NCBI GenBank assembly: GCA_015063885.1
Contig: SVTH01000006.1
Location: 1-64,000 of the forward strand
Direction of reading: 5' to 3'
DNA: 64,000 nucleotides
Source: Oscillospiraceae bacterium
Lineage (GTDB): Bacteria > Bacillota > Clostridia > Oscillospirales > CAG-382
Positions 50,222-58,397 of this stretch are shown here, piece by piece. Below the pieces are notes generated by a model, which worked only from the letters and a program-made list of their open reading frames with translations, did no database searches and had not been told where the DNA came from. The stretch's first letter is position 1. Every line of letters begins with the position of its first letter. The position numbers and the translations under genes were made by a program.

Positions 50222-51952
50222 ATGAGCTTTATCGATATTCAAAATTTAACCTTCTTTTACGAGGGAAGCGACCTGCCCGTTCTGAACGACGTGAGCCTTT
50301 CCTTCGAAAAAGGGAGCTATACCGCCGTGCTGGGTCACAACGGCAGCGGGAAATCCACCCTTGCCAAGCTGATCTGCGGGATCTTACAGCCCTCCGGGGG
50401 GAAGATCACCGTGGCAGGTCTGCCCACCGACGACGAGGAATCCCTGTGGAAGCTGCGGGAGAAGTGCGGCATGATCTTCCAGAACCCCGACAACCAGCTG
50501 GTTGCGGGCGTAGTGGAAGAGGACGTGGCCTTCGCCCCCGAGAATCTGGGGTACAAGCGGGAGGTGATCCGCCGCCGTGTGGACGAGGCTCTTGCCACCG
50601 TTTCCATGACGGAGTACGCCCACCACGCCACCAGCAAGCTTTCCGGCGGGCAGAAGCAGAGGATCGCCATTGCGGGCGTCCTTGCCATGGGCCCCGATTG
50701 CATTATTTTCGACGAAGCCACCGCTATGCTGGATCCCACCGGAAGACGGGAGATCATGGCGGCCATGAAAAAGCTGAACAAGGAAAAGCAGATCACCGTC
50801 ATCACCATCACCCACTACATGGCGGAGGCCATCGAGGCCGACCGTGTGGTGGTTCTGGATCACGGCAGGATCCTGATGGACGGCGCCCCCCGCGAGATCT
50901 TTTCCAACGTGGGGGAGCTGAAGAACGCTTCCCTCTCCGTTCCCCAGGTGACAGAGCTTTTGCATCTGATGACGGAGGACGGCTACCCCTTCCCCAAGGG
51001 GATCCTCCACACCATGGAGGCGGCAGACGTGCTGGAAAAGGCACTCCCCAAGAACGTGTTCCCCGCCACCCCCAAGGAAACGGCGGTTCCCGCAGAAAAG
51101 CCTGCGGCCTTGGAGGTGAAAAACGTCTCCGTGGTCTACGGCGAGGGCACCCCCTTCCGCAAGGAGGCCTTAAAGAATATCTCCGTTGCCTTCCCCAAGG
51201 GAGAGGTCATCGGCATCATCGGCCATACCGGCTCGGGAAAGAGCACCCTGGCCACCCTGCTCAACGGGTTGCGCACCCCTACGGCGGGAGAAATTTTGCT
51301 TGACGGCAAGAATATCCACGAAAACCCCAAGGAGTTGCGGAAGATCCGCAGCCGTGTGGGTCTCGTATTCCAATATCCCGAATATCAATTGTTTGAAGAA
51401 ACCGTCCGCAAGGACATCGCCTACGGCCCCGGCAATATGGGGCTGACAGAAGAAGAGATCCACCGCCGTGTGGAGGCCGCCGCCCGTTTCTGCGGCCTTT
51501 CCGAAGGGGAGCTGAGAAGAAGCCCCTTTGAGCTTTCCGGCGGACAGAAACGCCGCGCCGCCATTGCCGGCGTGGTGGCCATGGAGCCCGAGGTTCTGGT
51601 GCTTGACGAACCCGCCGCAGGACTGGACCCCAAGGGCAGAGAGGAGATCTTCGGCGGTCTGATGGAATACAAGGACCGTTTGGGGGCTACTCTGCTCCTC
51701 ATCTCCCACAGCATGGAGGAGGTGGCCAAGTACGCCGACCGTATTCTGGTGCTGAAGGACGGCGAGGTCTACCTGTACGGCACGGTGGAGGAGGTCTTCG
51801 GGCAGGCGGAAAAGCTGTTTGACGCCTCCCTGGATCTGCCCCAGATCACCAAGCTGTTCATCGAGCTGAAAAAGCGTTCCCTTTGCGCAGGCACGGATAT
51901 CTACACCGTGAACTACGCCAAGAAACAGCTGGAAAGGATGCTGGAATGCTGA
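50222..51952 (+). CDS. Energy-coupling factor transporter ATPase, EcfA1-EcfA2 fusion
   Basis: 576 residues with two complete ABC ATPase domains. First (about 1-240): Walker A GHNGSGKSTLAKL, signature LSGGQKQRIAIAGV, Walker B CIIFDEATAMLD. Second (about 295-540): GHTGSGKSTLATLL, LSGGQKRRAAIAGV, VLVLDEPAAGLD. In most Firmicutes these are two separate proteins (EcfA1, EcfA2) of about 280 residues. It powers uptake of vitamins through EcfT and various S components. No Shine-Dalgarno is seen before the ATG. Its stop overlaps the ecfT start. Confidence 0.93.
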   Translation: MSFIDIQNLTFFYEGSDLPVLNDVSLSFEKGSYTAVLGHNGSGKSTLAKLICGILQPSGGKITVAGLPTDDEESLWKLREKCGMIFQNPDNQLVAGVVEEDVAFAPENLGYKREVIRRRVDEALATVSMTEYAHHATSKLSGGQKQRIAIAGVLAMGPDCIIFDEATAMLDPTGRREIMAAMKKLNKEKQITVITITHYMAEAIEADRVVVLDHGRILMDGAPREIFSNVGELKNASLSVPQVTELLHLMTEDGYPFPKGILHTMEAADVLEKALPKNVFPATPKETAVPAEKPAALEVKNVSVVYGEGTPFRKEALKNISVAFPKGEVIGIIGHTGSGKSTLATLLNGLRTPTAGEILLDGKNIHENPKELRKIRSRVGLVFQYPEYQLFEETVRKDIAYGPGNMGLTEEEIHRRVEAAARFCGLSEGELRRSPFELSGGQKRRAAIAGVVAMEPEVLVLDEPAAGLDPKGREEIFGGLMEYKDRLGATLLLISHSMEEVAKYADRILVLKDGEVYLYGTVEEVFGQAEKLFDASLDLPQITKLFIELKKRSLCAGTDIYTVNYAKKQLERMLEC

Positions 51953-52779
51953 GAGACGTGACCCTGGGCCAGTTTTTCCCCGGGAATTCCTTTCTTCACA
52001 AAGCGGACCCCCGCATCAAGCTGGTGGTGCTGGTGGTCTACATGGTCTTCGCCCTGCTGGCGCAGAACGCCCTTTCTCTGGCACTGCTTTTGGCGGTGAC
52101 CCTGGGGCTGACGCTGGTTTCCCGCATCCGCTTTTCCGTGGTACTGCGGTCCTTGAAGCCCGTGATCTTCATATTGCTGTTTACAGGCGCCATCAATCTG
52201 TTTTTCACCACGGGAGAAACGCCCCTGGTGGAATGGGGGATCCTGAAGATCTACCCCGAAGGCATCCGCACCGCGGTATTTATGATGGTGCGATTGGTGT
52301 GCCTGGTGGCGGGAAGCAGTCTTCTGCTCTCCTATACCACCAGCCCCCTGGCGTTGACCGACGCCATTGAATCCCTGTTCGGCCCCTTGCAGAAGCTGAA
52401 GGTGCCCATCCACGAGTTCGCCATGATGATGACCATCGCATTGCGGTTCATCCCCACCCTCATTGAGGAGACGGATAAGATCATCTCTGCCCAGAAGGCA
52501 AGAGGTGCCGACCTGGAGGGCGGCGGACTTCTGAAAAAGGCCAAGGCGCTGATCCCCATTCTGATCCCCCTGTTCGTTTCCGCCTTCCGCAGAGCGGATG
52601 AATTGGCGGAGGCCATGGAGTGCCGTTGCTACCGCGGCGGCGAGGGCAGAACCAAGCTGAAGGTGATGAAGAGCCGTGTCTCCGATTACCTGTTCCTGCT
52701 TCTCATGATCGCCCTGTGCGTGGCGGTCCCCTTTATCAACAGTTACCTGTCCTTCACGGTAGGAGGCTTTGCCTTATGA
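51946..52779 (+). CDS. ecfT: Energy-coupling factor transporter transmembrane protein EcfT
   Basis: 277 residues with about six transmembrane helices. Two Ala-Arg-Gly-type coupling helices are visible (QKARGADLEGG; EAMECRCYRGG), which engage the ATPase. The ATG lies 7 nt inside the ecfA frame with AAAGGATG upstream. It ends in an ATGA overlap with truA. Confidence 0.94.
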   Translation: MLRDVTLGQFFPGNSFLHKADPRIKLVVLVVYMVFALLAQNALSLALLLAVTLGLTLVSRIRFSVVLRSLKPVIFILLFTGAINLFFTTGETPLVEWGILKIYPEGIRTAVFMMVRLVCLVAGSSLLLSYTTSPLALTDAIESLFGPLQKLKVPIHEFAMMMTIALRFIPTLIEETDKIISAQKARGADLEGGGLLKKAKALIPILIPLFVSAFRRADELAEAMECRCYRGGEGRTKLKVMKSRVSDYLFLLLMIALCVAVPFINSYLSFTVGGFAL

Positions 52780-53507
52780 CCGTGGGGATGAAGCTGGCAT
52801 ACCTGGGCACCCGCTATTGCGGCTGGCAGGTGCAGAAGAACGGCAAAAGCGTCCAGGAAGCCCTGCAGGACGCCATGGAAGCCGCTTTCGGCACCCGAGG
52901 CACCGTGACGGGCTGTTCCCGCACCGACGCAGGCGTCCACGCAAAAGGCTTTGTCTGCAAGGCGGAGGGGATTCCCGACAGCGTTCCCCCGGAACGCGTT
53001 CCCCTGGCGTTGGGAAGCCGTCTGCCGGAGGATCTTTCCGTGCTGGAGGCGTGGGCGGTGCCCGAGACGTTCCATCCCCGCTACGACGCCAAGGGGAAGG
53101 AATACGTTTACCGTATCCGCAACTCCCGTGTGAAGGACCCCTTCACCGCCGAGATCTCCTGCCTGTGGCAGAAGCCCATTGACGAAAAGCTGTGCGATTC
53201 CCTTTGCAAAGCCCTTGCGGGGGAGCACGATTTCCGCTCCTTCATGGCGGCGGGAAGCGATATTACCGATACCGTGCGGGAGATCTACGATTTCTCCTGC
53301 AGACGGGAGGGCGACACGGTGCTGTTCACCGTCTCCGCCAACGGATTTTTGTACAACATGGTGCGCATTCTGGTGGGCACCGTGCTGGATCTTCACGACG
53401 GCGTCCTGGAAGGGACTCCCGCATCTGTTCTGGAAGCTAAGGACCGCAATGCGGCGGGGCGTACCATGCCTGCCGCGGGGCTGTGTCTGGAAAAAGTGTT
53501 TTATTAA
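52776..53507 (+). CDS. truA: tRNA pseudouridine(38-40) synthase TruA
   Basis: 243 residues. It isomerises uridines at positions 38-40 in tRNA anticodon arms. The catalytic Asp is in CSRTDAGVHAKGF, and other family motifs (LAYLGTRYCGWQVQ; SANGFLYNMVRILVGTVL) are intact. AGGAGG lies 9 nt upstream. The ecfA-ecfT-truA order is common in Firmicutes. Confidence 0.96.
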   Translation: MTVGMKLAYLGTRYCGWQVQKNGKSVQEALQDAMEAAFGTRGTVTGCSRTDAGVHAKGFVCKAEGIPDSVPPERVPLALGSRLPEDLSVLEAWAVPETFHPRYDAKGKEYVYRIRNSRVKDPFTAEISCLWQKPIDEKLCDSLCKALAGEHDFRSFMAAGSDITDTVREIYDFSCRREGDTVLFTVSANGFLYNMVRILVGTVLDLHDGVLEGTPASVLEAKDRNAAGRTMPAAGLCLEKVFY

Positions 53508-53522
53508 GTACGGAGCGTTTTT

Positions 53523-54770
53523 GTGTCTGCGTTTTCTATCTTCACCGACCGAAAGAAACGAAAAAAGAATACGGAAACTCCCACCGTGGAACAGTATTAC
53601 GAGAAGCGTGCACGGCGGGTGTCTCACCTGCGGTACGCCTGTCTGCTGGTGACGGTGCTTTTCGGCGTATACGGCTTTGCCGTTCACGGAGAGGTGCTCA
53701 CCGCAGAGAATTTCCGCTATATGCTGAAATTCCTGGACCTGACGGAGAACGACGAGGCCTCCCTTTCCGCCGAGATCCGCTACGACTACGTGGATTCCAA
53801 CCAAGGCGCCCTGTTCAAGGGAGACCTGGCGGTGCTGAATACCGACGGACTGACGGTGTACAGCCGTGAGGCGGGCACCACGGGAAGTAAGCTGTTTTCC
53901 GAATCCTTCCGCATGGAGGATCCCCGTTTGGTGGCTACGGCGCAGAACATTTTCGCCTACGACCTGGGCGGAAACGAGGTACGGATGTTCAATTCCTACT
54001 CTCAGATCGCCCGCCTTTCCATGGATTACCCCATCTACGGCTTCTCCGCCTCGGATTCCGGCCATTTCGCCGTGATCACGGCGGAAAAGAACTACCGCAG
54101 TGCCATTTACGTTTACGACGCCTATGCACGGCAGATCTATAAGCGTCTGCTGAGCAATACTTACATCGACTACGTCGCCCTCTCCCCCGACGGACAGACC
54201 TTCCTGGCCCTGGGCCACGAGGCGGGAGGCGGCTACCTCTGCTCTTTGCTGCAGGTGTACTCCGTGAAGGAAGAACAGCCCTTGAAGAGCATGACCTTCA
54301 AGGGAGAGCTTCCCTTGATGGCGGGATACCTGGCAGACGGTGCCTACGCCGTGCTCACAGGCTCCGCCTTGCGGTTCTACGACGGGCAGAGCGATACCCC
54401 GGTGAAGACCCTCTCCATGGAGGGTGCGGGACTGGCGGGATGCCGTTTTGAAAACGGGTACGTCCTGATCACCGCCACCGGCGGAGGACTTTCCGACGGC
54501 ACCGAGCTGACGGTGTACGACGGCAAGGGCGAGATCGCCCTGCGCACGCCCTGTCAAGGCGTTCCTTCTCAGGTGCGCTTTACCGGGGACACCCTGTATC
54601 TCCTCACCTCCGAGGAGGTCACCGTTCTCCCCGCAGGAGGGGAAAGCACCTCCTGCGAGACCAAGGGAGACGCGGTACAATTGCTTTTTGACGAGGACGG
54701 CACACCCGTCGTCTTCGAGAAGAATTTGGCATATCGATTGACTGTTACCCAAAAGGAGGAAACCGAATGA
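53523..54770 (+). CDS. DUF5711-like membrane-anchored beta-propeller protein
   Basis: 415 residues from a GTG start with GGAG 8 nt upstream. A basic cytoplasmic segment (1-33), one transmembrane helix (about 37-56, YACLLVTVLFGVYGFAVHG) and an extracytoplasmic region of short beta repeats that look like a propeller (about 100-410: YVALSPDGQTFLALGHEAGG). This matches DUF5711 proteins of Clostridia, whose function is unknown. It ends in an ATGA overlap with cvpA. Confidence 0.75.
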   Translation: MSAFSIFTDRKKRKKNTETPTVEQYYEKRARRVSHLRYACLLVTVLFGVYGFAVHGEVLTAENFRYMLKFLDLTENDEASLSAEIRYDYVDSNQGALFKGDLAVLNTDGLTVYSREAGTTGSKLFSESFRMEDPRLVATAQNIFAYDLGGNEVRMFNSYSQIARLSMDYPIYGFSASDSGHFAVITAEKNYRSAIYVYDAYARQIYKRLLSNTYIDYVALSPDGQTFLALGHEAGGGYLCSLLQVYSVKEEQPLKSMTFKGELPLMAGYLADGAYAVLTGSALRFYDGQSDTPVKTLSMEGAGLAGCRFENGYVLITATGGGLSDGTELTVYDGKGEIALRTPCQGVPSQVRFTGDTLYLLTSEEVTVLPAGGESTSCETKGDAVQLLFDEDGTPVVFEKNLAYRLTVTQKEETE

Positions 54771-55477
54771 ACATTCTCGTGGATCTGATCATCCTTGCCA
54801 TCGCAGGGGTGACCATCTTCCTGGCAGGCAAGCGGGGGTTTATCAAAACCGCCGTCACCGCCGCAAGCTCTCTGATCGCCCTGGTGGTGGTCATCTGCTT
54901 CACGGGGGTGCTTGCAGGCATCTTAGGGGCTACGCCCCTGGCAGACGTGGTGTATAACGGCACCGCAAGCTTCGTGGAGGAGCTGGCAGAAAACGAAAGC
55001 ATTGCCGACCTGGTGCAGGATGAGGAAGGCCCCCTGCTTTCCACCCTGGACAAGGTGGGCGTGGATACGGAAGCCTTTTCCGACTGGGCGGCTGAGCTGG
55101 TGACGGAAGAGGACGAGGCCGTCATGCGGGAAAAGATCGTGGAATACGTGGCGGAGCCCGTGACCTCTCTGGTGATGAAGGCGCTGTCCGTGCTGATCTT
55201 GTACGTAGGCGCCGTGCTTCTGCTGAAGCTTGCCGCGGGACTCTTAACGGGGATCGTGGAAAAGCTTCCCTTCGTCCGCCAAGCGAATACCCTGTTGGGC
55301 CTGGTGCTGGGCTGTGTCCTGGCGCTGGTGCGGGTGTTCATCTTCTGTGCCGTCATCGGCATCCTGGCCTCCACCGCAGACTTAACGGGTTGGGAGATCT
55401 TCGCCTCCATCGACCCTGCGCAAACATACCTGTACCGCCTTTTCGACGCGATCCAGATATTGCAATTCCTGTTCTGA
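54767..55477 (+). CDS. CvpA-family membrane protein
   Basis: 236 residues: four transmembrane helices (about 4-20, 28-52, 140-163, 180-203), with an acidic loop (about 67-125) between the second and third. The N-terminal pattern DLIILAIAGVTIFLAGKRGFIKT is characteristic of the CvpA family. Members are linked to envelope integrity or bacteriocin production, but the molecular role is not settled. Confidence 0.83.
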   Translation: MNILVDLIILAIAGVTIFLAGKRGFIKTAVTAASSLIALVVVICFTGVLAGILGATPLADVVYNGTASFVEELAENESIADLVQDEEGPLLSTLDKVGVDTEAFSDWAAELVTEEDEAVMREKIVEYVAEPVTSLVMKALSVLILYVGAVLLLKLAAGLLTGIVEKLPFVRQANTLLGLVLGCVLALVRVFIFCAVIGILASTADLTGWEIFASIDPAQTYLYRLFDAIQILQFLF

Positions 55478-55515
55478 TAAGATTTGACGTATAACATAAG
55501 GGGAGTAAAAAAGCC

Positions 55516-56091
55516 ATGAAAAAACAAATTCCCAACTTTTTATCTGTGATCCGTCTGCTCTGCATCCCGTTTTTCGTGTGGGTCTTCTGGGAAGGACACC
55601 GCGTGGCGGCGGCAGGGGTATTCTTCTTCGCCTCCGCAACGGACGTACTGGACGGTTACTTAGCGAGACGCAACAACTGGATCACCAACGTGGGCAAGAT
55701 CCTTGACCCCGTAGCGGATAAGCTGATGCAGTTTACCGTTTTGCTTTGCCTCACCATCGACTTTAAGGACGACGACAACTTCTTCATCCCGTTGACGCTG
55801 TTGATCCTCTTCTCCTTAAAGGAGCTGACCATGATGGTGGGCGCCATCATCGTGATGCGTGCCAAGCACAGCGTGGTCGCTTCCTTCTGGTACGGGAAGT
55901 TTGCCACCGCCGTGATCTTCGTTTTGACCGTTACCATGATCCTGTACCCTCACAACGCCGTTTTGAACGCCATTCTCTGCGGGTTGCTGATCGTTACCAT
56001 TCTGTTCGCTCTGATCATGTATTACATCAAGATCTTCCGCGGACTGTACGGGATCAAAAACTTTGAGAACATGAGGAGAACCAAGGAATGA
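55516..56091 (+). CDS. pgsA: CDP-diacylglycerol-glycerol-3-phosphate 3-phosphatidyltransferase
   Basis: 191 residues. It makes phosphatidylglycerol phosphate in the membrane. The CDP-alcohol phosphatidyltransferase motif D(x)2DG(x)2AR(x)8G(x)3D(x)3D is complete within DVLDGYLARR ... GKILDPVADK. About five to six helices. The stop overlaps the start of the clp gene (ATGA). Confidence 0.93.
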   Translation: MKKQIPNFLSVIRLLCIPFFVWVFWEGHRVAAAGVFFFASATDVLDGYLARRNNWITNVGKILDPVADKLMQFTVLLCLTIDFKDDDNFFIPLTLLILFSLKELTMMVGAIIVMRAKHSVVASFWYGKFATAVIFVLTVTMILYPHNAVLNAILCGLLIVTILFALIMYYIKIFRGLYGIKNFENMRRTKE

Positions 56092-58364
56092 TCCTGAAAA
56101 AATGTACCCGCTGTCAGACCCGTCCCGCCGTGATCTTCGTCACTAAGGAAACAGCGGGCAAAGCCACCCAGGAGGGCTATTGCATCAAGTGTGCGAAAGA
56201 GATCGGGCTGAAGCCCGTTGACGATATCCTCAAGCAGATGGGCATCTCCGACGAGGAGCTGGAAAGCATGACCGGGGAGCTGGATTCCCTGCTGCCTGCG
56301 GAATTCGGCGGAGATGAGGAGGACGAGGGCAGAGCCCCCGCCATCGACCTGGGCGCCGTCTTCGGCGACCAAAAGCCCGCATCCCGTAAGCCCGAGGAGG
56401 GCGGAAAGGCCCCCGGCGGCAAAAAACAGCCCGAGGGCAAGCGCCCCAAGCACAAATGCCTGGACGCCTTCTGTATCGACCTCACCACCCGTGCCCGCGA
56501 GGGCAAGCTGGACCGCATCGTGGGGCGTGATACGGAATTGGAGCGTGTGACCCAGATCCTTTGCAGACGTCAGAAAAACAATCCCTGCCTCATCGGCGAG
56601 CCCGGCGTGGGTAAGACCGCCGTGGCGGAAGCCCTTGCGTTGCGCATCGCGGCGGGGAACGTTCCTTATAAATTAAAGAACAAGGAAGTTTTCCTGGTGG
56701 ATATGACCGCCATCGTGGCGGGCACCCAGTTCCGCGGACAGTTTGAGAACCGCATGAAGGGGCTCATCGACGAGGTGAAGGAAAACGGCAACATCATTCT
56801 TGTCATCGACGAGATCCACTCCATCGTAGGGGCGGGGAACGCCGAGGGCGGCATGAACGCCGCCAACATTTTAAAGCCCGCCCTTTCCAGAGGCGAGGTG
56901 CAGATCATCGGCGCCACCACCCTGACGGAATACCGCAAGTATATCGAGCACGACGCCGCTTTGGAGCGCCGTTTCCAGCCCGTAATGATCAACGAGCCCT
57001 CCGTGGAGGACGCCGTGGAGATCCTGAAGGGCATCCGCACCTATTACGAAAAGTACCACGGCATCCGCATCTCCGACCACATCGTCCGCCGTATGGTACA
57101 GCTTTCCGAGCGGTATATCAACGACCGTTTCCTGCCGGATAAGGCCATCGACCTGATGGACGAGGCCTGCGCCAACGTGTCCATGCACTCCCCCATTATC
57201 AACGAGCTGAATTCCCTGGCGGACGAGATCAAGGCTTTGGAAAAGAAGCAGTCCGACCTGGAAGCCAAGGAAATGATGGGCGAGGAGGATTACGCCCGCC
57301 TGGCGGAGCTGAAGACGGAAAAGCTCCAGAAGGACCAACGGTTCGACCTGCTTTCCTCGGAGCGGGATAAACTGGCCCTCACCGTGGAGGATCTGGCCAA
57401 GGTCATCGAGGTATGGACGGGGATCCCCGCCTCCTCCATCGGAGAAAACGATTTCAAAAAGCTGGAATCCCTGGGAGAGACCCTTCGCTCTCACATCGTG
57501 GGGCAGGACGAGGCTATCGACAAGGTGTCCCGTGCCATCCGCCGTTCCCGCGCGGGGATCTCCTACAAAAAGAAGCCCGTTTCCTTTATCTTCGCCGGCA
57601 GTACCGGCGTGGGCAAGACCCAGCTGGTAAAGGACCTGGCGGAATATCTCTTTGATTCCCCCGACGCTCTGATCCGCTTGGATATGAGCGAATATATGGA
57701 AAAATACGCCGTTTCCCGGATCATCGGCTCCCCTCCCGGATATATCGGCTACGACGATGCGGGACAGCTGACGGAGAAGATCCGCAGAAAGCCCTATTCC
57801 GTGGTGCTGTTCGACGAGATCGAAAAAGCCCATCCCGACGTGATGAACATTCTGCTTCAGATCCTGGACGACGGCCGTATCACCGATTCCCACGGCAAAG
57901 AAGTGAATTTTGAGAACACCGTCATCATCATGACCACCAACGCAGGTGCCGTTTCCGTAGGCTCCACAGGCTTTACCGCCACGGAGAAGGAAAGCGACGA
58001 GACCCGCATCCGCACGGCGTTGGAGGCCTTCCTGCGTCCCGAGTTCTTAAACCGCGTGGACGAGATCGTGGTGTTCAACCGTCTGACGCGAGAGCATTTC
58101 TCTTCCATCTGCGCCATCATGCTGGGCGAGCTGAAGCAGGTCCTGGCGGAAAAGGATATTGCATTTACCTGGACGGCAGGGGTCATCGACTACCTGGCGG
58201 ACAAGGGCTTCTCCGAGAAGTACGGCGCCCGCAACCTCCGCCGTCTGATCCAGACGGATCTGGAAGACGCCATTGCCATGGAGCTGGTGGCCCGCTACAA
58301 TACCGGTGTCACCGCCATCACCGCCGACGCCTGCGAGCAGGGCGTCACCATCCAAGCGATCTAA
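56088..58364 (+). CDS. ClpE-like AAA+ unfoldase (Clp ATPase) with N-terminal zinc finger
   Basis: 758 residues: N-terminal C4 zinc-finger (Cys6, 9, 32, 35: CTRC..YCIKC) like ClpE, an acidic/Pro-rich linker (about 70-122), NBD1 with Walker A GEPGVGKT (170-177), a middle coiled-coil region (about 400-450), and NBD2 with Walker A GSTGVGKT (about 505). The Clp N-domain of ClpC is absent. It unfolds proteins for ClpP or as a chaperone. A TGF near residue 625 could act as the ClpP-binding loop but is not a clear match. Coupled to pgsA by ATGA overlap. Confidence 0.88.
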   Translation: MILKKCTRCQTRPAVIFVTKETAGKATQEGYCIKCAKEIGLKPVDDILKQMGISDEELESMTGELDSLLPAEFGGDEEDEGRAPAIDLGAVFGDQKPASRKPEEGGKAPGGKKQPEGKRPKHKCLDAFCIDLTTRAREGKLDRIVGRDTELERVTQILCRRQKNNPCLIGEPGVGKTAVAEALALRIAAGNVPYKLKNKEVFLVDMTAIVAGTQFRGQFENRMKGLIDEVKENGNIILVIDEIHSIVGAGNAEGGMNAANILKPALSRGEVQIIGATTLTEYRKYIEHDAALERRFQPVMINEPSVEDAVEILKGIRTYYEKYHGIRISDHIVRRMVQLSERYINDRFLPDKAIDLMDEACANVSMHSPIINELNSLADEIKALEKKQSDLEAKEMMGEEDYARLAELKTEKLQKDQRFDLLSSERDKLALTVEDLAKVIEVWTGIPASSIGENDFKKLESLGETLRSHIVGQDEAIDKVSRAIRRSRAGISYKKKPVSFIFAGSTGVGKTQLVKDLAEYLFDSPDALIRLDMSEYMEKYAVSRIIGSPPGYIGYDDAGQLTEKIRRKPYSVVLFDEIEKAHPDVMNILLQILDDGRITDSHGKEVNFENTVIIMTTNAGAVSVGSTGFTATEKESDETRIRTALEAFLRPEFLNRVDEIVVFNRLTREHFSSICAIMLGELKQVLAEKDIAFTWTAGVIDYLADKGFSEKYGARNLRRLIQTDLEDAIAMELVARYNTGVTAITADACEQGVTIQAI

Positions 58365-58397
58365 CGTTTTCACCCGAAGAAAGGAGCGTGGACCCCG

